Shown here: one piece after another, positions 1 through 8,860 of the stretch | How the letters are laid out: each line of letters starts with the position of its first letter | Numbering within the stretch: position 1 is the stretch's first letter | Assembly (NCBI RefSeq): GCF_004762045.1 | Contig: NZ_SJOM01000007.1 | Location: 6,318,483 to 6,382,482, forward strand | DNA: 64,000 nucleotides | Direction of reading: 5' to 3' | Source of the DNA: Mycobacterium sp. DL99 | GTDB lineage: Bacteria; Actinomycetota; Actinomycetes; Mycobacteriales; Mycobacteriaceae | Program-made: the position numbers and the translations under genes | Notes under the pieces: model-generated | The model's input: only the letters and a program-made list of their open reading frames with translations | The model's database searches: none | Told to the model about the DNA's origin: nothing

Positions 1-1075
1 GACCCTGCTGGCCGATACCACCCGCGACCTGTTGTCGGGTTACGACACCGAGAAGCGGAACAAGGTGGTGGAGTCCGAGCCCGGGTACGACCGCCAGATC
101 TGGGGACAGCTCGCCGAGGTCGGCGTTCTGGGCCTGGGTTTCGATGAGGACTCCGGCGGCCAGATCGAGATCATGGTGGTGCTCAACGAGCTCGGGCGCC
201 GGCTGGCACCCGAGCCGGTACTGCACGGCGCGATCGGCCCCGGCGCGATCATCGCCGAGGCCGGCACCGATGCCCAGCGCGCCCTTCTCGACGAAGTCGC
301 TTCCGGCCAGCGGATTCTGGCCTTCGCTCACTCCGAACCGGGTGTGCGCGGATCGGCCGGTGTGACGACCACCGCGACGCGCAGCGGCGACGGGTGGACC
401 CTGTCCGGCACCAAGAACCCGGTACTGGCCGGCGACGTCGCCGACACACTGATCGTCAGTGCGGCCCTGCCCGACGGCGGCACCGGACTGTTCCTGGTCG
501 ACGGCGCCAATGTGACGCGTCAGGGCTACCGCACCTTCGACGGTCAGCGCGGCGCCCAGGTCACCCTGGACTCCACACCCGCCGAGCCGCTCGGCGAGGC
601 CGCCGATGCCGGCGTCGCGATCACCAACGCACTGGTTCGGATCTCGGCGGGCCTGTGCGCCGAGGCAGTCGGCGTGATGGACGAGTCGCTGCGCCTGACC
701 ACCGATTACCTCAAGCAGCGCAAGCAGTTCGGGGTCACGCTGAGCAAGTTCCAGACCCTGACCCAGCGCGCTGCCGACATGTACATGTCGCTGGAGCTGG
801 CCCGCAGCATGGGCACCTACGCGGCGATGTCCATCGCCGATGGTGAGCTCGACCCGGTGATCGCGGCACGCGCCAAACTGCAGATCGGGCGGTCGGGCCG
901 GCACATCGCGCAGGAGTCGATCCAGCTGCACGGCGGCATCGGTGTCACCGCCGAGTACCCCGTGGGCCACTACGCCGCCCGCCTGACCGCGATCGAGCAC
1001 ACCCTGGGCTCGTCGGCCGATCAGCTACGGACGCTGGTGGGTCAACTCGACAGCTACGAGATCGCCACCCTCTGA
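1..1075 (+). CDS. Acyl-CoA dehydrogenase (5' end cut by window edge)
   Basis: FAD-dependent acyl-CoA dehydrogenase of the FadE type, catalysing alpha,beta-dehydrogenation of an acyl-CoA. The reading frame is already open at base 2 and the first visible residues (TLLADTTRDLL) belong to the N-terminal helix, so only about 10-20 residues are missing upstream. The middle domain has the loop FAHSEPGVRGS and the C-terminal helical domain has KQRKQFG and LHGGIGVTAEYPVGHY, all usual for the family. The length of roughly 360 residues fits the shorter FadE proteins that often act as one chain of a heterotetramer, and the partner would lie outside the window. Its last 51 bases overlap the 3' end of the convergent MFS gene. 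Confidence 0.9.
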   Translation, partial: TLLADTTRDLLSGYDTEKRNKVVESEPGYDRQIWGQLAEVGVLGLGFDEDSGGQIEIMVVLNELGRRLAPEPVLHGAIGPGAIIAEAGTDAQRALLDEVASGQRILAFAHSEPGVRGSAGVTTTATRSGDGWTLSGTKNPVLAGDVADTLIVSAALPDGGTGLFLVDGANVTRQGYRTFDGQRGAQVTLDSTPAEPLGEAADAGVAITNALVRISAGLCAEAVGVMDESLRLTTDYLKQRKQFGVTLSKFQTLTQRAADMYMSLELARSMGTYAAMSIADGELDPVIAARAKLQIGRSGRHIAQESIQLHGGIGVTAEYPVGHYAARLTAIEHTLGSSADQLRTLVGQLDSYEIATL

Positions 1076-2509
1076 AGCCAGTTCTGATGGGGCCCCTGCC
1101 GGTTCACCCGGTCGGGGCCCCTTCGGTATCGCCATGGCGATGAGGGCGGCACCGGCCGCGGCGACCGCGGCGATCAACAGGGCGACGCGGAATCCACCCA
1201 ACGACGGCAGCGCGTGCCCGGCGACCGTGACGGTCATCTGGGCCAGCACGGCGGTCATCACCGCACTCGACGTCGACGTGCCCAGCGAGCGGGCCAGTGA
1301 GTTGATGCTGTTGGCCGACGCGGTTTCCGACACCGGCACCGCGGCATTGATCAGGGCGGGCAGGGCCGCGAAGGCGAACCCGACACCGAAGCTGACGATC
1401 AGGCCGAGCACCATCACCCCGACCGGGGTGCCGAGCAGGACGGTGCCGGCCAGGTAGCCCGCGGCGATGATCGCGCTGCCGATCACCAACACGATCTTCG
1501 GTCCGCGCGCGGCCACGACCCGGGCGGCCACGGGTGCGGCCGCCATCATCGCCAGGCCGCCGGGCGCCATCCACAGACCGGTGGCGATCATGCTCTGCCC
1601 CAACCCGAATCCTGTTTCCCGGGGCATCTCCAGCAGCTGAGGCCCGACGAGCGACAACGCGAACATGCCGAAGCCCACCGCGATGGACGACAGATTCGTC
1701 AGCAGCACCGGGCGTTTCAGCGTGGTCCGCATGTCCACGATCGGCGACGGCGCGCGGTACTGCCACCAGGTGAACACCCCGAACGTCACCGCCGCGGCCG
1801 CGAACAGGCCCAGCGTCGTGACACTGCCCCAGCCCCACATCCCGCCCTTGGAGATCGGCAGCAACAGCATCACCAGACCGGCCCCCAGCGCCAGCGCACC
1901 GATCGGATCGAAGCGGTGATCCGACGACACCGGCTCCAGGTCGGGCACCAGCAGGACGAACAGGACTCCGGAGGCCAGGCCGAGAAAGGCCGAACACCAG
2001 AACAGGGCATGCCAATTGAAGTGTTCGGCGATCACCGCCGACAGCGGCAGACCCATCGCACCGCCCACGCCCAGCGACGCGCTCATCAGACCCATCGCCG
2101 AGGCCACCCGCTCGGCGGGCAGGGCGGAGCGCAGCACGCTGATGCCCAGCGGGATCACCGGGGCGCCGAATCCCTGCAGGCCGCGCCCGATGACCAACGG
2201 GATGAGCGACGTGGTGGTGGCTGCGATGACCGATCCGGCGAACAGCATTGCGGCGCACAGCACCAGGATCCGTTTGGGGCCGTACATGTCTCCGAGCCGG
2301 CCCAGCACGGGCGTGGCGACGGCACCGGTCAGCAGGGTCGCGGTGATCGCCCACGACGCGTTGGCCGGGCTGGTGTCGAGCAGCGCGGGCAATTGCGGGA
2401 TGAGCGGGATCATCAGGGTCTGCATGAGCGAGACGCTGATGCCCGCGGCCGCGAGCACCGCGATCAGCAGCCCACCGGACGCCGATCGGCGCGTGGGCTG
2501 ATTAGGCAT
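1025..2509 (-). CDS. MFS drug-type exporter (DHA2/EmrB-QacA-like)
   Basis: Polytopic major facilitator superfamily permease of 494 residues, long enough for the 14-helix DHA2 group. The motif LGRLGDMYGPKR (loop 2-3) is the MFS motif A, and GRGLQGFGAPVIPLG in helix 4 and the helix-5 region LGVGGAMGLPLSA resemble antiporter motifs B and C. The ATG start has no clear Shine-Dalgarno sequence. It sits 18 bases downstream of mak and may be read with treS-mak, but that link is only positional. Substrate unknown. The soluble C-terminal tail overlaps the convergent acyl-CoA dehydrogenase. Confidence 0.88.
   Translation of the reverse strand: MPNQPTRRSASGGLLIAVLAAAGISVSLMQTLMIPLIPQLPALLDTSPANASWAITATLLTGAVATPVLGRLGDMYGPKRILVLCAAMLFAGSVIAATTTSLIPLVIGRGLQGFGAPVIPLGISVLRSALPAERVASAMGLMSASLGVGGAMGLPLSAVIAEHFNWHALFWCSAFLGLASGVLFVLLVPDLEPVSSDHRFDPIGALALGAGLVMLLLPISKGGMWGWGSVTTLGLFAAAAVTFGVFTWWQYRAPSPIVDMRTTLKRPVLLTNLSSIAVGFGMFALSLVGPQLLEMPRETGFGLGQSMIATGLWMAPGGLAMMAAAPVAARVVAARGPKIVLVIGSAIIAAGYLAGTVLLGTPVGVMVLGLIVSFGVGFAFAALPALINAAVPVSETASANSINSLARSLGTSTSSAVMTAVLAQMTVTVAGHALPSLGGFRVALLIAAVAAAGAALIAMAIPKGPRPGEPAGAPSELASEGGDLVAVELTHQRP
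1089..1121 (+). terminator. Hairpin behind the acyl-CoA dehydrogenase, inside the MFS coding region
   Basis: GGGGCCCC (1089-1096) and GGGGCCCC (1114-1121) are self-complementary arms, with a nested CCGG/CCGG pair (1099-1102, 1108-1111) around TTCA. It begins 14 bases after the dehydrogenase stop. It lacks a long T-run, as is common for mycobacterial terminators. It lies wholly inside the 3' end of the opposing MFS gene, where it encodes a Gly/Pro-rich tail. Confidence 0.55.
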
Positions 2510-2527
2510 ACTAATGAAGATAGGTGA

Positions 2528-3850
2528 CTAGCTGAGCAGGCGCGCCACCGACCCCAGCGGGATGGGCAACCAACTCGGCCGGTACCGGGCCTCATAGGCC
2601 GCCTCGTACACCGCCTTGTCCAGTTCATAGGCCGCCAGCAGGGCGGCATGCTCGCGCGGATCGGCGCCGGCCACCGCGGCATACCCGTCACAGAACGCGG
2701 CACTGTTGCGGTCGGCCCATTCCCGCGCCCTGGCAGCCACCTGCCGGGCCCGGTCATCGTCGGCGGCCAACTCCACCAGCCGCGCATACGCCGCGTATTC
2801 GAACGACCGCACCATGCCCGCGACGTCGCGCATCGGGGAATCCGGGCTGCGGCGCAGCTGCAGCGGCTGGCCGGGCTCCCCTTCGAAGTCGATCAGCAGC
2901 CAGCGCTCCGGGGTCCGCAACACCTGGCCCAGATGCAGATCGCCGTGGATCCGCTGCACGCTCACGTGCTCGTCGGCCAGCTTGCGGTAGCGGTCTTCGA
3001 TCAATGAAACATGCTGGCGCAGTGCGGGTACCGCCTCCGCGGCGGACGCCAGGCGGGCAGACATGAGGTCTGCCGGGAACGGCACCGACTCGGTGCCGAG
3101 TTGCTCCGCCAGGCAGGCGTGCACGGAGGCGACCGCCTCGCCCAGGCGGTAGGACTCGGCCGCGAAGTCACCACCCACCTCGTCGGCATACAGGTCCCCC
3201 TCGGCGAACAGATCCCGGGTGCTCGCGGTGGCCATATCCCAACCCTCAGCGGAGTTGTCGGCGAATTCGGTCACCATCCCCAGCGCGAAAGTCTCACCGT
3301 TCCAGTCGATATCCATCGATCCGAGCAGTGTCGCCACGTGCGGGTTGCCCGCCCTCGCCAGTACCCGGTTGAGTTCGATGTCGGGGTTGACGCCCGGGGT
3401 GATCCGGCGGAACACCTTCAGCACGGCATCCTGCCCGAACACCACGCTGGTGTTGCTCTGTTCGGCCGCCGACACCCGGGGCGGGGCATCCAGCGGCAGG
3501 ATCGCCCCCGGCTCCTTGCCGCACCTGAGCCCGTCCACCGTGGCCGAACGGTCGATCAGCTGCAGCAGATGCTGCGCCGCGTCCTGGTCATAGAGGGCGT
3601 CATAGGCGGTCCGCCCGTCGGCACCACCGATCGTGGCCACCGAGCTGTATTCCTCCATCGGTTCGGCATCCCACTTCACCAGCACCTGGTACCGCTCGGT
3701 GCCGCCGTCGGCATAGGACACCTTCAGCAACGTGAGTTCGAGGTCGGGCCCGAGCTCGACCACCAAACCCGGTGCGGCGGAGACCAACTCGCGGCCGCGG
3801 CCGGCATACCACCGTTGCTGGCCGAGCCAGTCTCCGAATTCGACACTCAT
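2528..3850 (-). CDS. mak: Maltokinase (Mak/Pep2)
   Basis: Phosphorylates maltose with ATP to maltose-1-phosphate, which GlgE uses to extend alpha-glucan. The 440-residue protein begins MSVEFGDWLGQQRWYAGRGR, a signature of the family's N-terminal cap. The kinase-like C-lobe has the catalytic loop IHGDLHLGQ (residues 301-308, D304 as base) and the metal-binding DFEGEP (D321). Its ATG overlaps the treS stop (ATGA), so the two are translationally coupled, as in the Rv0126-Rv0127 arrangement. Length and order agree with known mycobacterial mak. Confidence 0.96.
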   Translation of the reverse strand: MSVEFGDWLGQQRWYAGRGRELVSAAPGLVVELGPDLELTLLKVSYADGGTERYQVLVKWDAEPMEEYSSVATIGGADGRTAYDALYDQDAAQHLLQLIDRSATVDGLRCGKEPGAILPLDAPPRVSAAEQSNTSVVFGQDAVLKVFRRITPGVNPDIELNRVLARAGNPHVATLLGSMDIDWNGETFALGMVTEFADNSAEGWDMATASTRDLFAEGDLYADEVGGDFAAESYRLGEAVASVHACLAEQLGTESVPFPADLMSARLASAAEAVPALRQHVSLIEDRYRKLADEHVSVQRIHGDLHLGQVLRTPERWLLIDFEGEPGQPLQLRRSPDSPMRDVAGMVRSFEYAAYARLVELAADDDRARQVAARAREWADRNSAAFCDGYAAVAGADPREHAALLAAYELDKAVYEAAYEARYRPSWLPIPLGSVARLLS

Positions 3851-5595
3851 TGCTGCGCTCCAGGGTCATGCTCGGGCTCGCGGAGCTGGAACCAGTAGAA
3901 CCCGTGCCCCGGCAGGGTCAGCAGGTACGGCAGCTGGCCGATGCTGGGGAATTCCACGTAGCCGGACATCTCGATAGGTGTATACCCGTTCCACTCCTGC
4001 AGATTCAGTTCGATGGGCTGCGGGAACCTGGACAGGTTGTTGACGCACAGCACCGCATCCCCGGACCCGTCGATCTGCCGCACATACGCCAGCACCGACG
4101 GATTGGAACCGCCGAGCTCGCGGAACTCCCCGACCGCGAATGCCTCGTGGCGGCCCCGCATGGCCAGCATGCTTCGGGTCCAGTTCAGCAGTGACGTCGA
4201 GCTGTCCCGCTGGGCCTCGACATTGACCGACTGGTACCCGTAGACCGCGTCCTGGTTCGGCGGCAGGTACAGCCGCCCCGGGTTGGCCGTGGAGAATCCG
4301 GTGTTGCGGTCCGGCGTCCATTGCATCGGCGTGCGCACACTGTCGCGATCGCCGAGCCAGATGATGTCGCCCATCCCGATCTCGTCTCCGTAGTACAACA
4401 TCGGGGACCCGGGCAGGGACAGCAGCAGCGCGGTGAACAGTTCGATCTGGTTGCGGTCGTTCTCCAGGAGCGGGGCCAGCCGGCGCCGGATGCCGACGTT
4501 GGCCTTCATCCGTGGATCCTTGGCGTACTCGGCGTACATGTAGTCACGCTCGTCGTCGGTGACCATCTCCAGGGTCAGCTCGTCGTGGTTGCGCAGGAAG
4601 ATCGCCCAGTGCGCCATGTCCGGGATCGCCGGCGTCTGCGCCAGGATCTCCGAGATCGGGAACCGCGACTCCCGGCGCACCGCCATGAAGATCCGCGGCA
4701 TCAGCGGGAAGTGGAAGGCCATGTGGCACTCGTCGCCGCCGGTGTCCGGATCGCCGAAGTACTCCACCACGTCGGCCGGCCACTGATTGGCCTCGGCCAG
4801 CAGCACCCGGCCGGGGAACTCGTCGTCGACCACCTTGCGGCAGCGTTTGAGGAAGGCGTGGGTCTCGGGCAGGTTCTCGCAATTGGTGCCCTCCCGCTCG
4901 AACAGGTAGGGCACCGCGTCGAGCCGGAAGCCGTCGATGCCCAGATCCAGCCAGAACCGCAGGACGTCGATCATCGCTTCCTGCACGGCCGGGTTGTCGT
5001 AGTTCAGATCGGGCTGGTGCGAGAAGAACCGGTGCCAGTAGAACTGCCGGCGCACCGGGTCGAACGTCCAGTTCGACTCCTCGGTGTCGACGAAGATGAT
5101 GCGCGCGTCGGCGTACTTGTCGCTGCTGTCGCTCCAGACATAGAAGTCGCCGTACGGACCGTCGGGGTTGTGCCGCGACTCCTGGAACCACGCGTGGGAA
5201 TCGGAGGTGTGGTTCATCACCAGGTCGGTGATGACGCGAATACCCCTGCGGTGGGCGCCGTCGAGCAGCGTGACGAAGTCGTCCACGGTGCCGAACTCGG
5301 GCAGCACCTTGTAGAAGTCCCGGATGTCATAACCGCCGTCGCGCAGCGGCGAATCGTAGAACGGCGGCAGCCAGAGGCAGTCCACGCCCAGCCACTTCAG
5401 GTAATCGAGCTGTTGGGTCAGGCCCTGCAGATCGCCCACGCCGTCGGCGTTGGAGTCATAGAACGCACGGACCAGAACCTCGTAGAACACGGCCCTCTTG
5501 AACCAGTCCCGGTCGGTCGGCAGCGTTCTGGCATGACCGAAGTCCTCGGCGGTCGGATGCTCGACCACCTGGTGGCCGTCCTGAACGTTGTCCAT
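3847..5595 (-). CDS. treS: Trehalose synthase (maltose/trehalose isomerase) TreS
   Basis: GH13 enzyme that interconverts trehalose and maltose, feeding maltose to the coupled kinase Mak. The GH13 regions are all present: DLVMNH (124-129), GFRLDAV with nucleophile D226, the acid/base E268 in LLAEAN, and D338 in FLRNHDE. The length of 582 residues is usual for mycobacterial TreS. GGGAGG lies only 3 bases before the ATG, which is close for a ribosome binding site, so a slightly different start is possible, although the N-terminus resembles other TreS proteins. The first gene of the unit is transcribed away from the XRE-like gene. Confidence 0.96.
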   Translation of the reverse strand: MDNVQDGHQVVEHPTAEDFGHARTLPTDRDWFKRAVFYEVLVRAFYDSNADGVGDLQGLTQQLDYLKWLGVDCLWLPPFYDSPLRDGGYDIRDFYKVLPEFGTVDDFVTLLDGAHRRGIRVITDLVMNHTSDSHAWFQESRHNPDGPYGDFYVWSDSSDKYADARIIFVDTEESNWTFDPVRRQFYWHRFFSHQPDLNYDNPAVQEAMIDVLRFWLDLGIDGFRLDAVPYLFEREGTNCENLPETHAFLKRCRKVVDDEFPGRVLLAEANQWPADVVEYFGDPDTGGDECHMAFHFPLMPRIFMAVRRESRFPISEILAQTPAIPDMAHWAIFLRNHDELTLEMVTDDERDYMYAEYAKDPRMKANVGIRRRLAPLLENDRNQIELFTALLLSLPGSPMLYYGDEIGMGDIIWLGDRDSVRTPMQWTPDRNTGFSTANPGRLYLPPNQDAVYGYQSVNVEAQRDSSTSLLNWTRSMLAMRGRHEAFAVGEFRELGGSNPSVLAYVRQIDGSGDAVLCVNNLSRFPQPIELNLQEWNGYTPIEMSGYVEFPSIGQLPYLLTLPGHGFYWFQLREPEHDPGAQQ

Positions 5596-5822
5596 CAGCC
5601 TCCCAAGGTACCCACTTCATCGCCCCTCGACACCCGCTCGGAACCTCTGCCGGGCCACGGCGCCCCGAAACGATCCTGCAGCAACGTTTTTCGCCGGCGC
5701 GGGCATGTTTGCGGAAAAACTAACGGTTGAATAAGAGACGGCGACGGGTTACGTTTTCCCCGCATTTGATCTCCTCGTCGGCTATGGGCCGGCGATCACG
5801 AACATTCGACGAGGGATGGCCT
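5596..5822. promoter_or_regulatory. Divergent promoter region of treS and the XRE-like gene
   Basis: A 227-base intergenic stretch between two divergent genes. It holds an imperfect dyad GTTTTTCGC (from about 5688) and GCGGAAAAAC (from about 5711), and an upstream in-frame TTG at 5727 and ATG at 5784 that could lengthen the XRE-like protein. No operator can be assigned. Confidence 0.4.
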
Positions 5823-6281
5823 GTGGGTGAGTCCGCACCAAATGACGGTGAAGCACCAGTAATCGTTGGTCTGTCTGATGCGGCGATGCACATGTACATC
5901 GCAGCGATCGACGCGCTACCGCCGATCAGCGACCCTGAGTACGCCGACCGCGCCGCGGTCGTCCTCAGCGGTCTGCGCAAGCTGCAGACGTCGCTGTCGG
6001 AGGCGGCGGGACGCAGCCGCGTCACCCCGTCCGTCATCGTCGCGCTCAGCGGTGTGCGGCACCGCTACGACGAGCTGATGACGACGGCGTCCGAGGGCCC
6101 TGCCGCCACGCTCGGTCAGCGTCTCTATGTCGCGCGTGGCCGCGCGAAGCTGTCCACTCAGGAAGCTGCCAACGGCGTCGGCCTGCGCAAGGACCTCATC
6201 GAGGCCGTCGAGGCCGAGGAGCCCGCGACCGAGGCCGAGACCGCTCAGATCAAGGATCTGATCGCCGCCCTCGGCGGCTGA
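5823..6281 (+). CDS. XRE-like helix-turn-helix protein, conserved mycobacterial type
   Basis: A 152-residue protein if started at GTG 5823, chosen because GAGGGA lies about 7 bases upstream. In-frame ATG 5784 and TTG 5727 are longer alternatives. The N-terminal two thirds are helical and unassigned. The C-terminal segment beginning TLGQRLYVARGRAKLSTQEAA has the spacing of an XRE/Cro helix-turn-helix (QRLxxARxxxxLSTQEAA...GLRKDLIEAVE). It ends in an acidic tail. The divergent position to treS suggests, but does not show, a regulatory link to trehalose metabolism. Role unknown. Confidence 0.75.
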   Translation: MGESAPNDGEAPVIVGLSDAAMHMYIAAIDALPPISDPEYADRAAVVLSGLRKLQTSLSEAAGRSRVTPSVIVALSGVRHRYDELMTTASEGPAATLGQRLYVARGRAKLSTQEAANGVGLRKDLIEAVEAEEPATEAETAQIKDLIAALGG

Positions 6282-6313
6282 GCCGGCCGACACCCGAACG
6301 ATAGGGTCGCTGC

Positions 6314-7111
6314 GTGACACGCGATCATGGCGCCCCCGGTGATGCCCCTTCGGTTCCTCCCCCATTGACGGAGGTGATCGAGGGGGCACGTCCGTCTGCG
6401 GCCGAGGAAGCCCGCACGGTCGCGGCGTCGACGAACGCAGGCACACTGGCCTCACTCACCGCCGGCGGCGACCCATGGGCGTCCTTCATCACCTACGGGC
6501 TCCTGGCCGGTGCACCGGTGCTGTGTGTGTCGAACATGGCCGAGCACGGCCGCAACCTCGCAGGCGATCCTCGGGCCAGCATCTCCATCGTCGCCCCCGA
6601 CGCCGGGTCAGATCCGTTGGCCAGCAGCCGCATCACACTGGCCGGGGTCGCCGAGCGGCCCACCGGCGACGAGCTCGCCGCGGCCCGCCAGGCCCACCTG
6701 GACGCGGTGGCTGCCGCCCGCTATTACATCGATTACAGCGACTTCTCCCTCTGGGTACTGCGCGTGCAGCGGGTGCGCTGGGTCGGCGGATACGGCCGGA
6801 TGGACTCGACAACCGGCGAGGCCTACTCCCATGCCGAACCCGATCCGGTCTCGCCACACGCCGCAGCGGCGATCGAACATCTCAACGCCGACCACGCCGA
6901 TTCGCTGGCCGATATGGCCCGCACCCTCGGCGGCTATCCCGACGCAAGCACGGCAGTGTGCACCGGCGCCGACCGCTACGGCCTGGATCTGCGGGTCACC
7001 ACCGAGCGCGGGATGGCCTACATCCGGGTCGGCTACGCCGCACCGATCAGCTCGTACAACGAGTTGCGGGCGGCCACAGTCGAGTTGGCCCAGCGCGCCA
7101 GGCAGGGCTGA
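6314..7111 (+). CDS. HugZ-like flavin-binding split-barrel protein with DUF2470 domain
   Basis: 265-residue protein with an N-terminal PNPOx-like FMN-binding split barrel (about residues 20-165; GTLASLTAGGDPWASF, then RASISIV) and a C-terminal DUF2470 domain (about 175-262; AAIEHLNADHADSL). This two-domain layout is that of HugZ-type haem-degrading or haem-binding proteins and related mycobacterial flavoproteins. The conserved HLNADH histidines sit where the haem ligand lies in HugZ, but haem activity here is inference. Starts at GTG 6314; followed after 33 bases by the phosphoribosyltransferase gene. Confidence 0.85.
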   Translation: MTRDHGAPGDAPSVPPPLTEVIEGARPSAAEEARTVAASTNAGTLASLTAGGDPWASFITYGLLAGAPVLCVSNMAEHGRNLAGDPRASISIVAPDAGSDPLASSRITLAGVAERPTGDELAAARQAHLDAVAAARYYIDYSDFSLWVLRVQRVRWVGGYGRMDSTTGEAYSHAEPDPVSPHAAAAIEHLNADHADSLADMARTLGGYPDASTAVCTGADRYGLDLRVTTERGMAYIRVGYAAPISSYNELRAATVELAQRARQG

Positions 7112-7144
7112 GACCCCGCCGACCCGTGCAATACGATCGCGGGT

Positions 7145-7714
7145 ATGCCTGAGCGCCCGGAGACCTGGCAAGCCGCCTTCGACCTGATCCGCACCCGCGG
7201 GTACGAACACCGCGAGGAACCGTTCCGTCTGGCCAGCGGGCAGATGAGCCACGACTACATCGACGGCAAGTTCGCCATCGACACCGGCGAGCGGATGGCC
7301 ATCGTCAGCCGGGCGGTCGCCGATCTGGCCGCGGCCAGCGGCATCGAGTTCGACGCCGTGGGCGGGCTGACCATGGGGGCCGACCCACTGGCCCACGGTG
7401 TGGCGATGGTGACCGGCAAGGCCTGGTTCTCGGTGCGCAAGGAACAGAAGTCGCGCGGCCGCGAGCAGTGGATCGAAGGCACCCGGCTCGAGCCCGGCAC
7501 CCGCGTACTGCTGGTCGACGACGTGATCAGCACCGGCGGCTCCACCGAGATCGCCTACGAACGCGTCACCGCCGTCGGGGCCGTCGTCACCGGCGTCATC
7601 CCGATGGTCGACCGTGGCGACGTCGCGACGGGCCGGTTCGCCAAGCGCGGCGTGCCGTTCGCGGCGCTGGTCACCTACCGCGATCTGGGCATCGAACCGG
7701 TCAAGGATGTTTAG
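7145..7714 (+). CDS. Orotate phosphoribosyltransferase-like PRTase
   Basis: 189-residue type I phosphoribosyltransferase. The PRPP-binding loop VLLVDDVISTGGST is exact for the superfamily, and YIDGKFAID, GGLTMGADPLAHG and VRKEQKSRGREQWIEG resemble the OPRT active-site blocks. The dimer-loop histidine usual in OPRT (KxHG) is replaced by KSRG, so this may be a paralogue with another base as substrate rather than the housekeeping pyrE; hence no symbol. ATG start with the preceding gene ending 33 bases upstream. Confidence 0.85.
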   Translation: MPERPETWQAAFDLIRTRGYEHREEPFRLASGQMSHDYIDGKFAIDTGERMAIVSRAVADLAAASGIEFDAVGGLTMGADPLAHGVAMVTGKAWFSVRKEQKSRGREQWIEGTRLEPGTRVLLVDDVISTGGSTEIAYERVTAVGAVVTGVIPMVDRGDVATGRFAKRGVPFAALVTYRDLGIEPVKDV

Positions 7715-7766
7715 GGCCGACGCCTGAACCGGGAAACGAACCCCTGTCACACTTCGGTGGCGTCAC

Positions 7767-7820
7767 GTTCGTAACGCCATGGCGGTCACAGGCGAAATTT
7801 TTCGCCGTGACGTTACGAAC
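7767..7820. terminator. Large bidirectional hairpin between convergent genes
   Basis: Three nested stems: GTTCGTAAC (7767-7775) with GTTACGAAC (7812-7820), GTCAC (7785-7789) with GTGAC (7807-7811), and GGCGAAA (7791-7797) with TTTCGCC (7800-7806). Together they give 21 base pairs with a bulge at 7776-7784 that is itself nearly palindromic (GCCATGGC). It separates the PRTase gene from the convergent ABC ATPase gene and touches the latter's stop codon. Confidence 0.7.
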
Positions 7821-8860
7821 TAGATCACCAGCACCGGGGCCCGCTCCAGCGCGAGGCTCACCGCAACGCCGGGCCTGAAGACACGCGCCCGCGAGCTGGG
7901 CAGCTGCGCGTGGATCAGTGAACCGTCCGGCAGGCTCAGGTACACATGGGACGTCGGCCCCAGGAACGCGACGGACTCCACCACGGCCGGCCCGTCCGGA
8001 TCGGCGCGCACCCTGATCGATTCCGGACGCAGCATCGCGGTACCGGCACCCGCACTGATCGACCCGGGCAGGGTCGGCAACTCTGCGCCCAGCAGTCGGG
8101 CCCGTCCGCCCGCCACCCGCGCGCGGACCTTGTTGTGCAGACCGACGAACTCGGCGACGAACGGGGTCGACGGACGGGCGTAGAGCACGGCCGGAGTTGC
8201 GAGCTGCTCAAGTTTGCCGTGACTCATCACCCCGACCCGATCCGCAACGGCCAGGGCCTCCTCCTGGTCGTGGGTGACGAACAGTGTCGTGGTCCCCACT
8301 TCCAGCTGCACCCGGCGGATCTCGTCGCGCAGTTGAGAACGCACCTTGGCATCGAGTGCCGACAGCGGCTCATCGAGCAGCAGCACCCTCGGCTCGATCG
8401 CCAGGGCCCGGGCCAGCGCCACCCGCTGCTGTTCACCGCCGGACAACTCGCTGGCGAACTTGCCTTTGTGCGCGGCCAGGCCTACCAGATCGAGCATGTC
8501 TGCAGCTCGGAACAGCCTGTCCCGCTTGGATTTTCCGCGCATCTTCAAACCGAACGCGACATTGTCCAGCACGGTGAGGTGCGGGAACAGGCTGTAGGCC
8601 TGGAACACCATGCCCATGTCCCGCTTGTTGGCCGGCACCGAGCTGATGTCCCGCCCGCCGACCAGCACGGCACCGGAGGTGGCCTCTTCCAATCCGGCCA
8701 GGATCCGCATCGCCGTGGTCTTGCCGCACCCCGATGGCCCGAGCAGCGCGACCAACTCGCCCGGCTCGATCGTCAGGCTCAGCCCATCGAGCGCGTTGAC
8801 GTTGCCATAAGTGCGCGTGAGCTCACGAAGTTGAACCCGCACACCGGCACTCGCACTCAC
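7820..8860 (-). CDS. ABC importer ATP-binding subunit (PotA/FbpC type)
   Basis: 346-residue ATPase powering the importer encoded upstream. It has Walker A GPSGCGKT (41-48), signature LSGGE (139-143), Walker B LLLDEP (160-165) and a C-terminal TOBE-like domain (about 235-346), which places it in the polyamine/iron/phosphonate/CUT1 group. The GTG start at 8860 overlaps the permease stop (GTGA), which decides this start over longer upstream frames. Last gene of a four-gene operon. Confidence 0.92.
   Translation of the reverse strand: MSASAGVRVQLRELTRTYGNVNALDGLSLTIEPGELVALLGPSGCGKTTAMRILAGLEEATSGAVLVGGRDISSVPANKRDMGMVFQAYSLFPHLTVLDNVAFGLKMRGKSKRDRLFRAADMLDLVGLAAHKGKFASELSGGEQQRVALARALAIEPRVLLLDEPLSALDAKVRSQLRDEIRRVQLEVGTTTLFVTHDQEEALAVADRVGVMSHGKLEQLATPAVLYARPSTPFVAEFVGLHNKVRARVAGGRARLLGAELPTLPGSISAGAGTAMLRPESIRVRADPDGPAVVESVAFLGPTSHVYLSLPDGSLIHAQLPSSRARVFRPGVAVSLALERAPVLVI

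Noticed and set aside
4321..5730. 469-codon open frame opposite treS
   Set aside because: It is antisense to a clear GH13 gene, has no recognisable domain and an Arg/His/Val-biased composition typical of shadow frames.
7145..7714. Housekeeping pyrE
   Set aside because: The OPRT loop His is replaced (KSRG), so paralogue status is more likely.
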